Assembly (NCBI GenBank): GCA_024138015.1
Contig: JAMXBB010000009.1
Span: 96,208,098 to 96,272,097, forward strand
Origin: Lumnitzera littorea
Taxonomy: Eukaryota; Streptophyta; Magnoliopsida; Myrtales; Combretaceae
DNA: 64,000 nucleotides
Direction of reading: 5' to 3'
In this document: one piece after another, positions 62,061 through 64,000 of the stretch
Layout of the letters: the number at the start of each line of letters is the position of its first letter
Position numbering within the stretch: the stretch's first letter is position 1
The notes under the pieces: model-generated
What the model was told of the DNA's origin: nothing
The model's database searches: none
The model's input: the letters and a program-made list of their open reading frames with translations, nothing else
Position numbers and translations under genes: made by a program

Positions 62061-62490
62061 TCAATTACTAAAATGTCCTTCTACATTTTGCCTCTTGACT
62101 AAATATCTCTTAGATGAAGTCGAAGGAGATTTTGGGCAATTCTAGAAATTGTCTCTTCAATGTTGTGTAGATATACCAAGCATTGACCTCACTTGCTTGA
62201 TCACTTACAATAGCAATGGAATTAATGCTTCTTTCAAATCACTAATGAGATGAGTATAATATGCTAGTATTCATTTTTGCCACCATGGAATCCACTCTTC
62301 CATATGCTTCCCTATTACACTTTGTAATGATTTATTCTTCACATGATATTAATTTGCATCCATTTTGCGTAAAGTGGATAAGGTGTCTCTTCTCAATATT
62401 TTCTGTTTATTTTACAAACGTTGGTAGAAAAATAAAGCCATTAGCTAATTTATAGAAATTTGGACCTTCAATAATATTTCTTTCAGCCAT

Positions 62491-62491
62491 G

Positions 62492-62525
<34 letters not shown>
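62491..62525. repeat. TA dinucleotide microsatellite
   Basis: About 17 uninterrupted TA units. Confidence 0.97.
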
Positions 62526-62527
<2 letters not shown>

Positions 62528-64000
62528 TTCAAACCAATAAAGGAGGCATTGCATCTTTTTTTACTGGTCACAAATCTCATGAAGGGATAATAGAATCAAC
62601 TTGCATCTTTCTTTTTTTTTTTCAAATTCTCTGTTTCTCCTTCAAATCTTTCCAATATCAGTTTTACCTCATCTTATTTTGTAATTAAAGGAATCCAGAC
62701 ATCATCAAATCCATTCGGCCTTCATTAGATCTGCAATTTAAATCATCAAAAGATACAATGCTTATCTTTCACATGAACACTTCAGCTCCATGTCATTGGA
62801 TATATATATTTGTAGCATCTCGTTAAGTTAACGCATTAGCATCATTGTCAATTGCGAAGTAAGGCACTCGGTTGTTCTTCCCCTTTTATTTCATCGATTT
62901 GATTAACATACTCATCTTCTGTCATTGTTCCCTTTTCTTCTTCTCAACAGGTTAGTCAGTGAAAGAAAGAAGAAAAAAAACAACCCTGCAACTGTCGAGG
63001 TCAAGACTACATGTAACTAAGTCGCAAAATTTTAATTGATTCCCTTTTCTTTTCTCACCTCCTTACTTTCTGCAAGTTTCGACGCATATTTCTTGCATTT
63101 TCCTTCTTTATTCTTTGCAATCTTATACTTTTTGAATAGCCTTTTGTGAAAGAAAGAAACATTAGTTACAGCTGTTTATCATCGAATGGATCTAGAATTC
63201 TTTAACGAATAATCATTTCACTTTCTTTCTTTTCTTTTTTTTTTGTGCACGTCGAAAGCTTGTCTTACTATTTGCTTCGTTAACATTGTCGCTTATCTGA
63301 TCTAAAATATCCATTCACTACATTCCACGCTCAAACTGCTTCTGTCTCTATCTCTTATCTCTTGATAAACAATCTATCCAGTGTTCTCTTTTTTTTTTCC
63401 TGTTTGTTTTCTTTTCAAATTACTGGCAAAGGACAGATATAGCCAAGATAGGCAACGATAAATAATCAAGAATAACAAGAACATCCAATGTTTCATGATA
63501 GCTAATATTGCACTAGACTGAGTACTACGACTTGTTGTGTCCTCTACTCTTCGTGTATGGATTTTGCTCTTTATTTCTTACTTCAATTATCATTCTCCCT
63601 ATTGTGGTTTGTCAGTAGCATTAAAGATTTGATCCTTGTTGTATTTTGTACATTATAGATTGTATTTCAATGGTAGACGTTTGCCTTTTAGTCTATACTA
63701 CTCCTTATTCTTTAAACATCGTAACCATTAGCAAGTGCACCACAAACAGATTGTACAAGTACTAGGTGTAAACCTCCTCTTTTCTTCTTCTCTCCTTTTT
63801 TTTTTTTTATTTATTTGTTTTATTTGCTGCTGTGACTCACTTTAATCTTTGTCTCTATCGCCATTTTCCATAGGTAAGCAATATTTAATTTTTCTAAGGA
63901 GCCCAAATCAACAAGTCTTGGATCTTTGATAGGTAGCTGATCAATAAGAGGAATTAGGTTGGTGACTTCGCATGACTAGACTCATACATTCTTTCATATA
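62526..64000. other. Non-coding interval at the right edge
   Basis: Pyrimidine-rich runs (for example 63230-63245, 63387-63400 and 63796-63810) and no ORF with recognisable features. It could be intronic or intergenic DNA next to a gene outside the window. I see nothing further in it. Confidence 0.4.

Noticed and set aside
1..64000. CRISPR arrays, bacterial operons or integrated phage
   Set aside because: There are no regularly spaced direct repeats with unique spacers and no prokaryotic gene organisation. The content is plant nuclear throughout.

Overview
The window is AT-rich plant nuclear DNA, most probably from a eudicot. The evidence is a Cassandra-type retroelement with 5S rRNA-like LTRs, Ty3/gypsy and Ty1/copia LTRs, plant mobile domain (PMD), MULE, hAT and CACTA transposase remnants, Tourist-like MITEs, and GT..AG introns. 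The species cannot be named. It is a gene-poor, transposon-dense interval. Only one host protein-coding gene is supported: a small membrane-protein gene with coding exons at 34873-35007 and 35883-35951. There is a 388-base assembly gap at 33807-34194.

Layout, 0-20 kb: A reverse-oriented LTR runs off the left edge (1-1423). Next comes a truncated Tat-like Ty3/gypsy element with a decayed antisense ORF (2390-4556, minus), a polypurine tract and a 3' LTR (5117-6062). A complete 567-bp Cassandra element (7455-8021) sits in an older LTR-like sequence. A 1.65-kb solo LTR (8714-10364), an inverted-repeat MITE (about 10651-11166), a Tourist-like MITE (15540-16400) and a 2.8-kb solo LTR with a perfect ACATA duplication (16817-19613) follow, separated by featureless AT-rich DNA.

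20-29 kb: This is a decayed Mutator-like (MULE) module on the minus strand. It holds a near full-length transposase pseudogene with DDE, SWIM and zinc-knuckle regions and one recognisable intron (26257-28624). A PMD pseudogene starts 195 bp downstream and is split by a 2.66-kb solo LTR (22175-24831) of the same family as the LTR at the left edge.

29.5-37.6 kb: This is the host-gene neighbourhood. An exon-like leader is tandemly duplicated together with its splice donor (29627-29962). A 1.9-kb long inverted repeat (about 31655-33570) has arms that are two opposed copies of a MULE transposase N-terminal region. The gap, a candidate exon (34427-34550) and the small membrane-protein gene follow. 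The inverted repeat resembles the architecture of maize Mu killer, a hairpin locus that silences MuDR, and is the most interesting object in the window. If the duplicated leader belongs to the downstream gene, the hairpin would lie inside its first intron.

37.6-64 kb: A Tat-type LTR remnant (about 40.1-40.7 kb), a decayed Ac-like hAT transposase (43310-45249, minus), an LTR-like remnant (48.3-49.2 kb), a 9-kb CACTA element with a TNP2-like pseudogene (49.6-58.7 kb) interrupted by a 1.55-kb solo LTR, and further LTR or MITE fragments end the window.

All assignments are from reading the sequence by eye. Coordinates marked 'about' are approximate, and family names rest on remembered motif patterns, not on searches.
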